A stretch of 64,000 nt of DNA from Bin55 sp963664665. Lineage in GTDB: Bacteria > Pseudomonadota > Gammaproteobacteria > Pseudomonadales > Azotimanducaceae. The notes under the pieces were generated by a model. That model was not told the DNA's origin. It worked only from the letters and a program-made list of their open reading frames with translations, and made no database searches. Positions 17,301 through 25,579 of this stretch are shown in pieces; the stretch's first letter is position 1; every line of letters begins with the position of its first letter. The position numbers were made by a program, and so were the translations under genes. The stretch spans positions 183,828-247,827 of the forward strand of contig CAXXMH010000002.1 in the NCBI GenBank assembly GCA_963664665.2, given 5' to 3'.

Positions 17301-17881
17301 CGACCGACAACGCCATCGCCAACCTGTCAGCTCTCTCGGATCTGACCGAGCTGGATATCGCGACGCTGGGTAACAACGCGGTGTTGGATCTAGCTCCGCT
17401 CGTTGGCAACGGAGACATCGGCGTCGGCGACTTCGTGGAGTTAGCTGGTAATCCGGAGATCGCCTCAGACGGTAATTTGGATGCCGCCGCTGCGCTCCGG
17501 GCACGTGGCGTGGAGGTCGTGATGACCCGCGATGGTGGCTACCTGCGTTCACCCGTGCTCAATGTCGCGCCGGGAAAACACCCGCTGAGCAGCGCCTGGA
17601 GAAGAACGCCTGCGGGAGATATCCACGGCTTATGCTTAGGTAACACGGCGAGTTACGCCGACGGCGCCGCACACTTCGAGATCCGGTCGTGGCGCTGGCA
17701 GACGCGCGCCGGCGCGAATTCGGCCTGGACAGACATCGCCGACACGGAGGGAGGACGCGATACCGAGACTACGGTGTTGTGTCCATACACGCCGGTCGGC
17801 GCCGGAGAATTCAGGTTCGTGGCCGAGATGCTCGTGGATGGCATTGAAGACAAGTACTCAAGCAACATCATCAGCCAGTAG
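14342..17881 (+). CDS. Secreted leucine-rich-repeat protein with N-terminal PPC-like domain
   Basis: About 1,179 residues are read from the ATG at 14342, which has AGGTGA upstream; a longer frame opens at 14252 but adds no domain. A basic n-region (HPARRFLW), a hydrophobic core and an AQA cleavage site form a signal peptide. Next comes a beta-rich pre-peptidase C-terminal-like domain with DDADYFRLDL and WYVEVKGSEGATGAYRI. From about residue 165 to 1060 there are some 38 leucine-rich repeats of the internalin/SDS22 22-residue type, pattern LxxLxxLxLxxNxIxDIxPLxx. A last domain of about 110 residues (SWRWQTRAGANSAWTDIAD) looks like an Ig-type fold. Such repeats bind proteins or glycans outside the cell. 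The gene is GC-rich compared with its surroundings, lies between two IS elements and has no operon partner, all of which suggests horizontal gain. Confidence 0.85.
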   Translation: MVQMRIFGCGRHPARRFLWAPVFLTLVAGTGQAQTQDDHGDTPETATTLVFGSAVEGELGGDDADYFRLDLEARSVVSVWTEGDTDTVARLLAPDGAELVAADGGGEGGNFRIVRDLDVGEWYVEVKGSEGATGAYRISANALTDTDLADASLRRAVERALGLPRSSVLTTTHMAELTSIRAWGVDDLAGLEKAVNLERLELTSGGIADLSPLAGLTVLSTLDLRDNKIIDISPLSSLTSLEDLDLGRNDIVDISPLAGLAALSTLDLWDNKIIDISPLSSLTSLEDLDLGLNDVVDISPLAGLAALSTLDLWDNKIIDISPLSSLTSLEDLDLGRNDIVDISPLAGLTSLMSLDLYFNSIVDLNPMAGLISLEALDLSRNDIVDISPLAGLTSLMTLDLALNLIVDLAPLADLTGLSRLYLHSNAIVDLNPLAGLTSLTVLYLGNNAIVDLTPVAGLTALFLLSLDSNAIVDLNPLADLTALSTLLLNHNAIVDLNPLADLTALSTLWLNHNAIVDLSPLAGLSGLTLLSLSNNAIVDLNPLADLTALFILLLDGNDIVDITPLARLSRDEEPPLLFSLSIQNNDISDLSPLAGLTNLASLNLSGNPTIDLTALSAMSGLTHLTLWNGHGVLDLSPLAELTELTDLLIFGGYEIPDLKPLVGLTGLTELSIFYVTGGVGSSELSDLTPLAELTGLLSLSLVNHAIVDLKPLSGLTSLRSLDLQANLITELWPLAELTRLTTLHVTGNGIVDVSVLAKLTALQTLSIRGGNLVDISVLAELPDLRQLFLDHNAIADLRPLSGLTALTILHLPDNEIIDISALSALPDLQHLFLGQNAISDLSPLSGLTALTTLDLRANEVSDISPLAELPDLRGLFLDQNAIADLSPLSGLAALTTLDLRANEVSDISPLSSLQNLEKLWLRQNAIVDISPLVALSRLQVLNLAHNNITDISSLANLSKLWSLSLSGNAIADATPLAALDSLEHLWATDNAIANLSALSDLTELDIATLGNNAVLDLAPLVGNGDIGVGDFVELAGNPEIASDGNLDAAAALRARGVEVVMTRDGGYLRSPVLNVAPGKHPLSSAWRRTPAGDIHGLCLGNTASYADGAAHFEIRSWRWQTRAGANSAWTDIADTEGGRDTETTVLCPYTPVGAGEFRFVAEMLVDGIEDKYSSNIISQ
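14998..15375 (+). repeat. 132-bp tandem repeats inside the LRR gene
   Basis: Copies start at 14998, 15130 and 15262, each beginning GTCGACGCTCGATCTT, and are nearly identical at the DNA level over two LRR units (44 codons). The later repeats of the gene have diverged much further. Near identity points to recent duplication or gene conversion, and the number of copies may vary between strains. Confidence 0.85.
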
Positions 17882-19083
17882 GCGGGTGCAAAACATATCG
17901 AATCGAAAAGGATCGATTGAAGATACTGTCGAAAAAGTCCTAGAATTGCCTCAGAATGCAACACACAATTAAAAATAATTCAAATAGATCAATAAGATAG
18001 AATTTAGGCGGATGCCTAAATCGAGAAAATCAAGAGCCTCTGAACGAGAAAGAAATGTGACGGGAACGAGAGCGTTCATCGCGTTGGCGGGTGCGCATTT
18101 CGGATCCCGGCTGGCGCGGACTAAACGTGCGTTGGCGAGAGCTAGCCGTCGGGCGTCGGCGAAGGAGACTGCCGCGTAGCCGCAGAGACCGAGGTTCACG
18201 GGGCGACGATTGATGTAAAGCCGCTGATACCACTATTTGGATTCGGTGGGGCGCAGTGTCAAGCCGTTTCCGCTTCGGTCATCGCCGTAGGTCTTAACGG
18301 TGCGGCTGGGCTTGACAATGGCAAGTTTGCAGTTGGAGCGAGAACCGAAGCCGCTCCTGATCTCTTCGGATATATTGGTCGCACGACTGACCTACTGGCC
18401 TACTGAGATGGCGAGCCAGACAGCGCATTGTGTAGTGTCTGAGGTTATGCCCCAATTTGTGTGCCTCGTTAGATAGTTTCATTCGTGATTCGATTCTTTT
18501 ATCACAAGTAGCCGACCACACAGTCGAGTGACGTTGAGGTTTCTCTACAGGAACATTCGAAGGTGGTTTCGTTGACCTACCCGAAGGGGGAGGCGGTTGA
18601 ATGATGGTGTTTCATGCCATGTTCGGCTACGTCGCGTTGGACGCTATGGTAGCGCTTTCGAGACCAACTGACCTGCTTAGCTGGCGTTTATAGGCTACGC
18701 CGCTCTCATGTGAATCGATTGCCAGTGAGCGGACCAAACCTAGACATGACGTCTCAATCTGGAATGCGGGGATCACCTATTTGCTCATGCGTCCGTCCTG
18801 TTCCTCCAACACCTCCGTAACTACGAAACTCACGGACGAGCCGCTTCACCGGCTGCTTGAGGCGACTGTGGTAATTCCGGGTTTAGAACATCTAGTTCTC
18901 ATGGATCCGTGACTCGAGACTACTGGAATCTGATACCGCAGTATGGTTTTTTGATTTCGGTTTAGGACTAGTAACTCATGCAGGGCTCTCCCATCCAATA
19001 AGCTAGCCGTACTAAAGGGTTAGAGTCGCTCATTCAAATCGTGAAATTCATTGTTCTCCAGAGTATGAAATTTCCTCAATAAT
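17882..19083. other. 1.2-kb gene-poor stretch between LRR gene and IS1182 element
   Basis: No CDS here has a convincing start, ribosome site and family match. Two short open stretches without an ATG look protein-like but are unassigned: about 18146-18406 on the + strand (peptide with IDVKPLIPLFGFGGAQ) and about 18700-18861 (peptide with DVSIWNAGDHLFAHAS). They may be remnants of lost genes. At 17898-17940, short pieces match both ends of the downstream IS1182 element. Confidence 0.4.
18002..18021. repeat. Perfect 8-bp inverted repeat (hairpin)
   Basis: ATTTAGGC (18002-18009) and GCCTAAAT (18014-18021) are separated by GGAT. It lies about 120 bp after the LRR gene and is not followed by a T run, so it is not a standard terminator. 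It may be a relic of a mobile-element end. Confidence 0.5.
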
Positions 19084-20735
19084 GAGGCTGTTGAAAAAGT
19101 CGCTTTTCGGCTTGTATGTTAAGGCGATTCAAGCTAACATTTAGTGCTTCATTAGCCAACGGTGCCACCTGCCATGATTGGAGATGTCAATCGCGCTGAG
19201 CCTGTGCTGTTTCCGCCGTCGCTGGAAGAACTGCTGCCGGACGATCACGTCGCACGACTGTACGTACGGGTGGCGGCGCGGTTGGACTTGTCAGCGTTAG
19301 AGGCGACGTACCATGTGGATGCGGGGCGCAAGGGGTACCCGCCGGCCGTGCTGCTGGCGCTGTGGCTGTACGGTTACATGACCGGCGTGAACAGTTCGCG
19401 CAAGCTGGAGCAAGCGACCCATGACCGGCTGGATTTCATGTACATCGCCGGGGGTCAGCATCCGGACCACACGACGCTGGCGAACTTTCGCCGTGCGCAT
19501 CGTGCGGCGTTTGAAGCGGCGGCGGCGGAATTCTTGCAGGTGCTGATCGAAGGCGGCGTGGTGCAGTTGTCCGCGATTGCGGTTGACGGGACGAAGCTGA
19601 AGGCGTATGCGGCGCGGGAGAAATCGTTGACGGCGAAGCTGGCGCGGAAACGTATCGAGGTCTGTCAAAAGGTGATTGCGCGCTTGTCCGAACAGGCGGA
19701 CCGCCATGACGCTGAAGGCGCGGATGCCAACGTTCATGCGGCCGGTGCCGCCGTTGACGATGACGTCTTGACGCGGCTGCTGGCGGACGTCAAGCGCTAC
19801 GAGGCGATGGCGGCAAAACTGGATGCGGCGGACGCCGCTGCGCTGGCGGCCGAACAAGCCGCTTACGACGCGCTGCAGGCGGCCCGCGACGCGCATGAAA
19901 AAGCACACGGCACGAAGCCCCGGGGGGCGCCGCCGAAGCCGCCCGGGGATGCACCCAAGCAGGCGGCGCGGGAACACTTGACCGACCCCGATTCGCAGCT
20001 GATGAAGACCCGTGACGGGATCATGCCGGCGTACAACGCGCAAGCGGGCGTCGACGTGGACACGCAGCTCATCGTGACCTCGGGCGTGACCGACGCGCCG
20101 ACGGACTACGACCAGATCGTGCCGACGCTGGATGCGCTCGAAGCGTTGCCCACCGTCGAGCTCGACGCGGCGTCTGACGACGCGGATGACGAAGACGGTC
20201 GCATGAACCTGTTGGCCGACGCGGGTTACTACAGCGACGACAATGTTCAGGCTTGCGAGGAAGCCGACGTCAATGCCTATATCGCCACCGGTAAGAACGG
20301 GCGGGCGAAACCACCGAAAGGGGCTTGCTCGCAAGCCGTCGAGACCATGGTGGCACGGATGCAGGATGTGATCGGCCAGGTCCTGTATCGCAAGCGCAAG
20401 AGCACGGTCGAAACGACCTTCGGCTGCATCAAGGACGCGATGGGATTTCGGTATCCGAAGATGCGCGGTCTCGCCGGCGTTCAAACCGAGTGGCAGCTGG
20501 CGTGTCTGGCGTGGAACGTCAAACGCTTGTACAGTTTAGGTAGGGGAAGTCTATTCTGAATGCGGCGCATCGAGAAAACCACCTTCGAGTGGATGCAATA
20601 TGGCTTGTTTCGGCGACTTTGTGCGCCTAATTTCGTCCGCATCCGGCTTGAACGGCGCTTTGACCCCGATCGAGCCGATCAAATGCCAGCGCGAACGAAA
20701 AACGCCGCAAAATCGAATCGAAAATCAACAGCCTC
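19084..20735. mobile_element. IS1182-family insertion sequence with TAAT target duplication
   Basis: The 1,652-bp element begins GAGGCTGTTGA (19084-19094) and ends with its reverse complement TCAACAGCCTC (20725-20735). TAAT flanks it directly on both sides (19080-19083 and 20736-20739), consistent with a 4-bp target duplication. It carries one intact transposase gene on the + strand. The right end lies only 41 bp before the start of a TonB-dependent receptor gene. Confidence 0.88.
19174..20559 (+). CDS. IS1182-family transposase
   Basis: The transposase is 461 residues from ATG 19174; a GTG at 19162 would add four. The N-terminus reads FPPSLEELLPDDHVARL, then GYPPAVLLALWLYGYMTGVNSSRKLEQA and GGQHPDHTTLANFRR, all typical of IS1182 transposases. 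The DDE triad is visible as Asp in AIAVDGTKLKAYA, Asp in LLADAGYYSDDN and Glu in KSTVETTFGCIKDAMGFR. Between the first two lies an Ala/Asp-rich insertion (residues about 190-270) that is probably a coiled-coil or flexible arm. The frame is intact. The composition is very GC-rich and the codon use differs from the TonB receptor gene that follows, as expected for a recent arrival. Confidence 0.93.
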   Translation: MIGDVNRAEPVLFPPSLEELLPDDHVARLYVRVAARLDLSALEATYHVDAGRKGYPPAVLLALWLYGYMTGVNSSRKLEQATHDRLDFMYIAGGQHPDHTTLANFRRAHRAAFEAAAAEFLQVLIEGGVVQLSAIAVDGTKLKAYAAREKSLTAKLARKRIEVCQKVIARLSEQADRHDAEGADANVHAAGAAVDDDVLTRLLADVKRYEAMAAKLDAADAAALAAEQAAYDALQAARDAHEKAHGTKPRGAPPKPPGDAPKQAAREHLTDPDSQLMKTRDGIMPAYNAQAGVDVDTQLIVTSGVTDAPTDYDQIVPTLDALEALPTVELDAASDDADDEDGRMNLLADAGYYSDDNVQACEEADVNAYIATGKNGRAKPPKGACSQAVETMVARMQDVIGQVLYRKRKSTVETTFGCIKDAMGFRYPKMRGLAGVQTEWQLACLAWNVKRLYSLGRGSLF

Positions 20736-20776
20736 TAATGTCGATAATAGAGGTGCAAACGATTGAGTTTTGAACG

Positions 20777-23761
20777 ATGCGAACCAACAAACTTTTTATG
20801 TTGCTTTTGAGCGTTGCACTATTCTCCGGATATGGCGCAATACAAACGACATTTGCCCAGGAAGAAGAAATCAAGATCGAAGAGGTTATCGTAACCGGGT
20901 CACGTATCCGCGATGCCAACGTGATCAGTTCTTCACAAATTACGACGATTCAGGTTGAAGATATCTCCGACCGCGGCATTACCCGCGTTGAAGACTATCT
21001 GAACGATCTACCACAGATTTCGCCTGGACAAGCCATTACTGCGTCAAATGGCGCGTCAGGCACCGCGACGGTGAACCTACGAAACCTAGGTTGCTCCCGT
21101 ACCCTAGTGTTGCTTAACGGTCAGAGGTTGGCGCCAGGCACCACCGGCGGTGGCAACTGCGCTGATCTCAACACCATCCCTTCGTTACTCCTTGAGCGTG
21201 TGGAAGTGCTAACTGGCGGAGCGTCGTCAGTGTATGGTTCTGACGCAGTAGCCGGTGTCGTCAATTTCATTCTCAATGACGAGTTCGAAGGCTTTAAAAC
21301 CAACGTGACGCATAGTTTCTACCAACACACTAACGACAACGGAGCGTTGCGTGACCTCGTTCAGTCCTTCGATTACGAACTCGCGCCCGAAAATATCACC
21401 ACCGGTGAAACAACCAAACTGGCGATCGCGTTTGGTGGATCTGTATTCGACGATCGTGGTCACGTAACGGCCTTTATAGAAAAGACCGATACCCGACCGA
21501 TTCTACAAGGCGATTACGACACTTCAGCGTGTGCGTTAACTAGCGGTATGAGTGCATGCGGTGGTTCCTCGACCATTCCACCGGGTCGCTGGGCAGACTT
21601 TGGGAGGTATGGACGGCTTGGCTATACAAATGTCGATCCGGCTGTAACGAGACTTGACCTAAAAGTGCAAGGTGATGAGTTTGTACCGCGAGCCGGCCAA
21701 ACATTCAACTACAACCCGACCAACTTTTTCCAACGTCCAGACGATCGCGTGAATACGGGCTTATTTGGTAAATTTGAACTAACTGAGATGTCTGAAGTCT
21801 ATGCAAGCGTACGATCGATGAGATCTGCATCGAATGCGCAGATCGCGTATTCTGGCACATTCGGCAATATCACCGAACTACCGTGCTACAACGCGTTGTT
21901 GTCTCGACAGCAGTATGAAGTTGCTTGTGCTAACTGGATCGGCATGGGTGGTGATCACGCGCCAGATTTCTCAAGTGGTAGAGAAGCCTTACGGTACATC
22001 TCGGGATTGGATCAAGCAGTATCTGAAGGTTCGATCGTTGGCTACGGTGCGCCGTTGTATTCGCTAAAGCGCAATGTGGAAGGGTTGCCTCGTCAGAGCA
22101 TCAGGACATACGAAAACGTCACCCAAGTCTTCGGAATGCGCGGAGATATCACCGATACTTGGTCTTACGACGTTAGCTATCAATTGTCGGAGGTGGATTT
22201 CGCCGAAGAATACCGCAATGACCTGTCGGTGACGAATATCAATCGCGCCGTCAATATCGTTAACGTCAACGGCGTACCTACCTGTGTCGCAGCGCTTAAC
22301 GGCACCGATCCAAATTGCATTCCGTACAACTTATTCGGTGGCGGTTTACCAGGAGACGGCGGTATTCAAAGCGTCATCGACGGAGGTGTGGCACTTCAAA
22401 ACTATATAGCACGGTCCACATTCATTCTTGGTTCGGGATCACAACGTATCCTGCAAGGAGTTCTATCTGGCGAAACACCGGTCAGCATTCCGGGCGCACC
22501 CGGTCCAATTTCCGCAGCGCTTGGATACGAAACCAAGGAATTACAAACTGACTATCGTCCAGATGCACCGAGTATATCGGGCGACCGCGCCGGATCGGGT
22601 GGCGCTGCGGTACCGTTGACTGGCGCGTACGACGTAGACGAATTCTTCCTAGAACTTGGCGTTCCCGTCATGGACGATCTCAGCATCGACTTTGGCTATC
22701 GCTATGCGGACTATTCCACGGGACAAAGCACAGACACATATAAGTTCGGCGCGTATTTCCAAGCGAATGATGTGATCGCGGTCCGCGGATCTTATCAATC
22801 AGCTATTCGTCACGCCAATCTCTCGGAGCTATATACCGCGATGGGCGACAGTCTGACAGATTTGCCTGACGATCCGTGCGGCTTGAACATGACTGCAACC
22901 CAAGCTCAGTGTGCTAACACCGGTCTTTCGCCTGCGTTGTACGGCACCGATCTGAAGTCGCCGGCCGACCAATACAACATTCGTTACGGCGGTAATCCGA
23001 TGACCAGGCCTGAGGAGTCGAATTCGATAACTGCGGGTGTAGTCTTGACTCCAGACCTCTTTGGGGGTGTGACCCTGACTTTGGACATTTTTGATATTGG
23101 ATTGAAGGATGGGATTGGCGTAGTACCTGCGGCAACTTCCCTAAATAAGTGCCTCGAAACCGGCATTGACACGTTTTGTGACAATATTTATCGACATCCG
23201 GGAACCGGTTCACTGTGGCTCTCAGGTGGCTATATCGACACCCAGACCACCAACATTACGGAAGAGACTGTCACGGGCATTGACATCATCTTTGATTACG
23301 ACTTTGATACGCCACTTGGACCTATGGGATTGGAAGGCGTGACCACTCGTGTGATTGAATCTAGCTTCATCGAATTGCCTGGCGAACCAGTCACCGAGTG
23401 TGTTGGTTACTGGGGTCTTGCATGTGGGAAGAATCCGCAACCGAAGTGGAGTGGTAACTACAAGCTATCCTTGGATACGGAATACGACTCCCGAGTAGCC
23501 GTAGGGATGCGCTATCTAGGCGAAACCGAAGATCTTGGTGCCAATGCGATCAATTTCGACCGCGAGCTCTACTTTGATCTCACGGTCGAGTGGAACGCCT
23601 CGGAGACGTACATTCTTAGAGGTGGCGTGAGCAACCTGTTTGACAAGGACCCGCAAGTCAGTTCCGATGCAGGTACAGCACCAGGTAACGGAAATACGTT
23701 CCCAGCATTTTTCGATGCGCTTGGGCGTTACATGCACGTGAATCTTGAGATCAATTTCTAA
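20777..23761 (+). CDS. TonB-dependent outer-membrane receptor
   Basis: The 994-residue protein has a signal peptide ending near TFAQ (residue about 28), a TonB-box-like IEEVIVTGSRI, a plug domain (about 50-170, with VNLRNLGCSRTLVLLNGQR and VYGSDAVAGVVNFIL) and a 22-strand barrel that ends in an aromatic-type VNLEINF. It should take up a large or scarce ligand through the outer membrane with energy from TonB/ExbBD. The plug style and length fit the large marine family that includes receptors for carbohydrates, peptides and nucleic acid parts, so iron is not implied. Its upstream DNA is replaced by an IS1182 element 41 bp away, so its native promoter may be lost or replaced. Genes for a monooxygenase and other enzymes follow after a terminator-like hairpin. 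Confidence 0.92.
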   Translation: MRTNKLFMLLLSVALFSGYGAIQTTFAQEEEIKIEEVIVTGSRIRDANVISSSQITTIQVEDISDRGITRVEDYLNDLPQISPGQAITASNGASGTATVNLRNLGCSRTLVLLNGQRLAPGTTGGGNCADLNTIPSLLLERVEVLTGGASSVYGSDAVAGVVNFILNDEFEGFKTNVTHSFYQHTNDNGALRDLVQSFDYELAPENITTGETTKLAIAFGGSVFDDRGHVTAFIEKTDTRPILQGDYDTSACALTSGMSACGGSSTIPPGRWADFGRYGRLGYTNVDPAVTRLDLKVQGDEFVPRAGQTFNYNPTNFFQRPDDRVNTGLFGKFELTEMSEVYASVRSMRSASNAQIAYSGTFGNITELPCYNALLSRQQYEVACANWIGMGGDHAPDFSSGREALRYISGLDQAVSEGSIVGYGAPLYSLKRNVEGLPRQSIRTYENVTQVFGMRGDITDTWSYDVSYQLSEVDFAEEYRNDLSVTNINRAVNIVNVNGVPTCVAALNGTDPNCIPYNLFGGGLPGDGGIQSVIDGGVALQNYIARSTFILGSGSQRILQGVLSGETPVSIPGAPGPISAALGYETKELQTDYRPDAPSISGDRAGSGGAAVPLTGAYDVDEFFLELGVPVMDDLSIDFGYRYADYSTGQSTDTYKFGAYFQANDVIAVRGSYQSAIRHANLSELYTAMGDSLTDLPDDPCGLNMTATQAQCANTGLSPALYGTDLKSPADQYNIRYGGNPMTRPEESNSITAGVVLTPDLFGGVTLTLDIFDIGLKDGIGVVPAATSLNKCLETGIDTFCDNIYRHPGTGSLWLSGGYIDTQTTNITEETVTGIDIIFDYDFDTPLGPMGLEGVTTRVIESSFIELPGEPVTECVGYWGLACGKNPQPKWSGNYKLSLDTEYDSRVAVGMRYLGETEDLGANAINFDRELYFDLTVEWNASETYILRGGVSNLFDKDPQVSSDAGTAPGNGNTFPAFFDALGRYMHVNLEINF

Positions 23762-23822
23762 AGGTTGACAAGCTTGCTTAAGTCGACAGCTACCCAATAG
23801 GGTACATTGACTCTTTCTTAAG

Positions 23823-23859
23823 AAGGGTGCGGACTTCGGACTGGAGACCGCACCCTTCG
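23823..23859. terminator. Strong hairpin after TonB receptor gene
   Basis: GAAGGGTGCGG (23823-23833) pairs perfectly with CCGCACCCTTC (23849-23859) around a 15-nt loop. It lies 62 bp after the TonB receptor stop. The downstream T run is weak (GTGTATATGGTTTT), but an 11-bp GC-rich stem supports transcription termination. Confidence 0.7.
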
Positions 23860-24371
23860 TGTATATGGTTTTAGCGTTCGTTCTTGAATCGCGCCGTCAA
23901 CTGATCCAAAGTGCATTCGAGCGGCACGGAAGATCTAGTTGTTCGAAGTGATCGATGTATCTTCGCCTGTCCTCGAGTTTTGGGTTCTGAGACAGGAAAG
24001 AACTGTATCCCGGATTGTGCATTTGATTTAATTCCGGTTGTTGACCGAACGCTGTTAAAGTGCATCGGTTGCCGGGGATCGACGCGAACGTGCGTCAAGA
24101 GCATCTTGAAACGACACCGATAGGGAAATCATCAAGTGGTTAGTCGTTTCTAGCCGTTCGTGAAACCGTCAATCGCTTAATCTGGACTGCGCCTAAGAAT
24201 CTGTCACCATCGCAGTAGCGAATCCGCACAAGCGGTAAATGACCGCACTATTCTCACTATCTCGCCAAGCGAAGTAACTCTGCGAAAATTTACTTAATCA
24301 AAGCGTAAACACATAATTACGGATATCAGAACGTTTCGTCGCAAAATGACCCTGTCTCAGCAAAGACCGAG
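23860..24371. other. 512-bp stretch without a clear gene
   Basis: No CDS is supported between the terminator hairpin and the flavin monooxygenase gene. A 77-codon frame on the - strand (23871-24104) has no recognisable family, a doubtful start and no partner gene. The promoter for the gene at 24372 should lie here but I cannot fix its boxes. Confidence 0.4.
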
Positions 24372-25538
24372 TTGTCTGAGAAAGCCGTATATAGTCCTGT
24401 TCAATTGAATCAATTTCACCGCCAAGCCACGCCTTTGCAACGGGCTCAGAACCTCTACGAAGAAGTCGTTGCCGCCGGGCCATCCATCGATGCAAATCGG
24501 GAAATTCCAACGGAGCTCATTGGGAAGCTCAAGTCTGCGAATCTACTTCGCTTACTCGTACCTAGGAGTCTAGGAGGTGAGGAGATGGATTGGTACGAGT
24601 ATCACGATGTCATTCGCGCTATAGCACATGCAGATGGCAGTGTTGGTTGGTGTATCAATCAAGGAAACGTATTCGCTACCAACGCAGCCAGAGAACCCGT
24701 TGAGTTGGCTCGAGAAATTTGGGGCGTGCCGGAGGGGAGTTGCGGAAATGGTCCGCCAATCAACGCGACATCAAAGTCTGTGGCGGGCGGGTATGCCCTA
24801 AGCGGTAAATGGATATTTTCAAGCGGTTGCCGACACGCGAACTGGCTTGCCGCTCTCGTCACAAGCTCGGACCATCCGCCACGACTACATTTCATGCCGA
24901 AAGATGAAATCGAGCTAATCGACAACTGGCAGGTTCAAGGACTTCGTGGCACCGGCAGTTTCGGATTTTCTTGTGAAGACTATTTCGTACCGGAAAGGCG
25001 CGTCATGCGGATGGACCTGCCGCACATTGAGTCAGGACCCATCTATAAGATACCTCAATCACTCATGTTTGCATGTGGCTTTGGCTGTGTTGCACTTGGT
25101 GTAGCCAGGTCGGGCTTAGACAGTGTGCTTGAGCTAAGCCGTTCAAAGAAGCCGCAATTTGGCAAACGGACTCTTGCTCAAGACTCGGTAGTGCAGAGTA
25201 AGATCGGACTTGCAGAAGGACTATTCGGCGGTGCGAAAGCGTTCCTTTATGAGACAGTCGGTGATGTCTGGGAAAGCGTCCAACGTCGAGGGAAGATCTC
25301 ATTGGATGAGCGATTGCGGTTGCGATTAGCGGGCACGCACGCTATCAGACAATCTGCACAAGTGGTTGATATTGTTTACAACTTGACCGGTTCAAATGCG
25401 ATTTTCGAATCCACCACGATCCAACGCAAGTTCCAGGATATCCATGTGATCACGCAGCAAATTCAAGGTCGTGAGTCACACTACCAGACTGTTGGCGCGC
25501 ACTTGCTAGGCGAGAGTCCTGAAGGCGGAGTTTTCTGA
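24372..25538 (+). CDS. Acyl-CoA-dehydrogenase-fold flavin monooxygenase (HsaA-like, group D)
   Basis: The 388-residue protein has the acyl-CoA dehydrogenase fold but the features of two-component flavin-dependent oxygenases such as HsaA. These are the N-terminal LLRLLVPRSLGGEEMDWYEY motif, ADGSVGWCINQGN, and GYALSGKWIFSSGCRHANW, where an ordinary dehydrogenase would have its acyl-CoA contacts. The C-terminal stretch FQDIHVITQQIQGRESHYQTVG near residues 355-376 holds the His/Asp that HsaA-type enzymes use. It would need reduced FMN/FAD from a separate reductase, which is not next door, and hydroxylates aromatic or steroid-like rings. The start is TTG at 24372; no in-frame ATG lies between the upstream stop and this codon, so the start is less certain than the frame. 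It is convergent with a luciferase-like monooxygenase gene. Confidence 0.8.
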   Translation: MSEKAVYSPVQLNQFHRQATPLQRAQNLYEEVVAAGPSIDANREIPTELIGKLKSANLLRLLVPRSLGGEEMDWYEYHDVIRAIAHADGSVGWCINQGNVFATNAAREPVELAREIWGVPEGSCGNGPPINATSKSVAGGYALSGKWIFSSGCRHANWLAALVTSSDHPPRLHFMPKDEIELIDNWQVQGLRGTGSFGFSCEDYFVPERRVMRMDLPHIESGPIYKIPQSLMFACGFGCVALGVARSGLDSVLELSRSKKPQFGKRTLAQDSVVQSKIGLAEGLFGGAKAFLYETVGDVWESVQRRGKISLDERLRLRLAGTHAIRQSAQVVDIVYNLTGSNAIFESTTIQRKFQDIHVITQQIQGRESHYQTVGAHLLGESPEGGVF

Positions 25539-25579
25539 CTAGCCGCGGTTCTTAATTTGGATCTTACGTTCCTGCTAGC

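Noticed and set aside
19297..20484. 395-codon open frame on the strand opposite the IS1182 transposase
   Set aside because: It lies fully inside the transposase gene, is extremely Arg-rich and has no recognisable family; it is a shadow of high-GC coding sequence.
12457..20740. Attachment-site direct repeat of the tRNA-Asp 3' end marking an integrated island
   Set aside because: I found no second copy of the tRNA-Asp 3' end in the following 8 kb and no integrase gene, so an integrative element is not supported.
23871..24123. Overlapping small frames on both strands after the TonB receptor terminator
   Set aside because: They overlap each other, lack ribosome sites and show no recognisable domain.
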